In this document: one piece after another, positions 63,672 through 64,000 of the stretch | Numbering within the stretch: the stretch's first letter is position 1 | How the letters are laid out: every line of letters starts with the position of its first letter | DNA from: CATOSP01 sp034422355 | Lineage (GTDB): Bacteria; Chloroflexota; Dehalococcoidia; Lucifugimonadales; UBA3495 | DNA length: 64,000 bases | Assembly: GCA_034422355.1 (NCBI GenBank) | Contig: DAOUJS010000146.1 | Location: 29,155-93,154 of the forward strand | Direction: 5' to 3' | Made by a program: the position numbers and the translations under genes | The notes under the pieces: generated by a model | Database searches by the model: none | What the model saw: only the letters and a program-made list of their open reading frames with translations | What the model was told of the DNA's origin: nothing

Positions 63672-64000
63672 TCACTGCCGGTGGCCGTCAGTCCGGTAGA
63701 TGGAAATGATCAACCTGCCCCCGACAACGAAGACCATGTAGGCAAAGACCCACATGGCGTGCCAGACGTATCCCAGGTTCAGCCGGTCCAGCGCCTCCTC
63801 CCGGGTAAAGCCCAGCCGGGCGAAATCGATCTCCCAAGAACGCAGCAGGTTGTGGTCCGGCAGGACGCTCGGCATATCCGGCGACAAGTATATCGCCATG
63901 ATGACGACCATTCCCACGGTGCTCGAAACAATCGCCACGACCGTGACTGTCCAGAGCAGGAACTGACGGTCCCGCTCATTGGGATTGACCGCGGGATCGC
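63672..64000 (-). CDS. Membrane protein, partial (start beyond the window)
   Basis: The frame is open to the window edge. Visible are NPNERDRQFLLW, two membrane helices (TVVAIVSSTVGMVVIMAIYL and AMWVFAYMVFVVGGRLIISI), a polar loop with FTREEALDRLNLGYVW, and the end YRTDGHRQ. No family is recognised. A GTG at 63938 could also start a shorter 88-residue version. Confidence 0.5.
   Translation of the reverse strand, partial: DPAVNPNERDRQFLLWTVTVVAIVSSTVGMVVIMAIYLSPDMPSVLPDHNLLRSWEIDFARLGFTREEALDRLNLGYVWHAMWVFAYMVFVVGGRLIISIYRTDGHRQ

Overview
The window most likely comes from a Chloroflexota chromosome, probably Dehalococcoidia or SAR202-like. This is inferred from gene content and protein style (recA-recX beside a B-box membrane protein, plsY, ymdB and rny; an anaerobic cbi cluster; a GldG-type ABC cassette; IS701-type debris); no marker gene was compared. 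Genes are dense, mostly GC-rich, with frequent GTG and TTG starts and many 1-4 bp overlaps.

Layout. 0.1-8.8 kb is housekeeping: recA-recX, a convergent B-box/plsY/PHP/ymdB/rny block, then dnaJ-prmA. 8.8-15.1 kb holds an F420-type oxidoreductase, ribH, a two-motif glutaredoxin-like protein, an apparent phosphatidylinositol lipid operon (ino1, pimA-like, CDP-alcohol phosphatidyltransferase) and a PP2C phosphatase. 15.2-21.1 kb holds a kinase-like protein, a MoxR-DUF58-DUF4129 operon and a sugar-nucleotidyltransferase. 21.5-28.0 kb holds a DUF6338 protein with a previously unlisted 46-residue proline-rich partner, tRNA-Gln, alaS-ruvX, a SWIM protein and an MFS exporter. 28.1-36.6 kb is hemA plus an anaerobic cobalamin cluster (cbiC, X, D, T, L, F, G, H). 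36.7-46.5 kb holds a YtxH protein, an ABC-2/GldG cassette, a GatC/AtzG-like protein with an amidase, a lectin-like lipoprotein and acs.

46.8-50.3 kb is a boundary zone of small genes and mobile debris. An IS701-type element (48748-50188) with near-identical 18-bp ends and a 4-bp CTAG duplication interrupts a winged-helix gene; deleting the element and one CTAG rejoins that gene exactly in frame.

52.4-62.9 kb is a defence-like accessory island with visibly lower G+C. It has a DNA-base-hypermodification-type protein, a membrane-anchored dCTP-deaminase/dUTPase-fold protein, a MazG-like pyrophosphohydrolase and an Nmad2 protein. It also has four TIR proteins (three of the Thoeris ThsB/DUF1863 type, one with two TIR-like domains), a SLOG-fold protein, an E2-ubiquitin-conjugating-like protein and an XRE-ImmA/IrrE switch with a palindromic operator. 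No SIR2 (ThsA) gene is present. The TIR/SLOG and TIR/E2-like pairs, beside nucleotide-modification genes, are the best candidate for an undescribed system.

A dispersed repeat of about 65 bp, seen in six copies between 16 and 28 kb, is mostly intergenic; one copy lies in frame within hemA.
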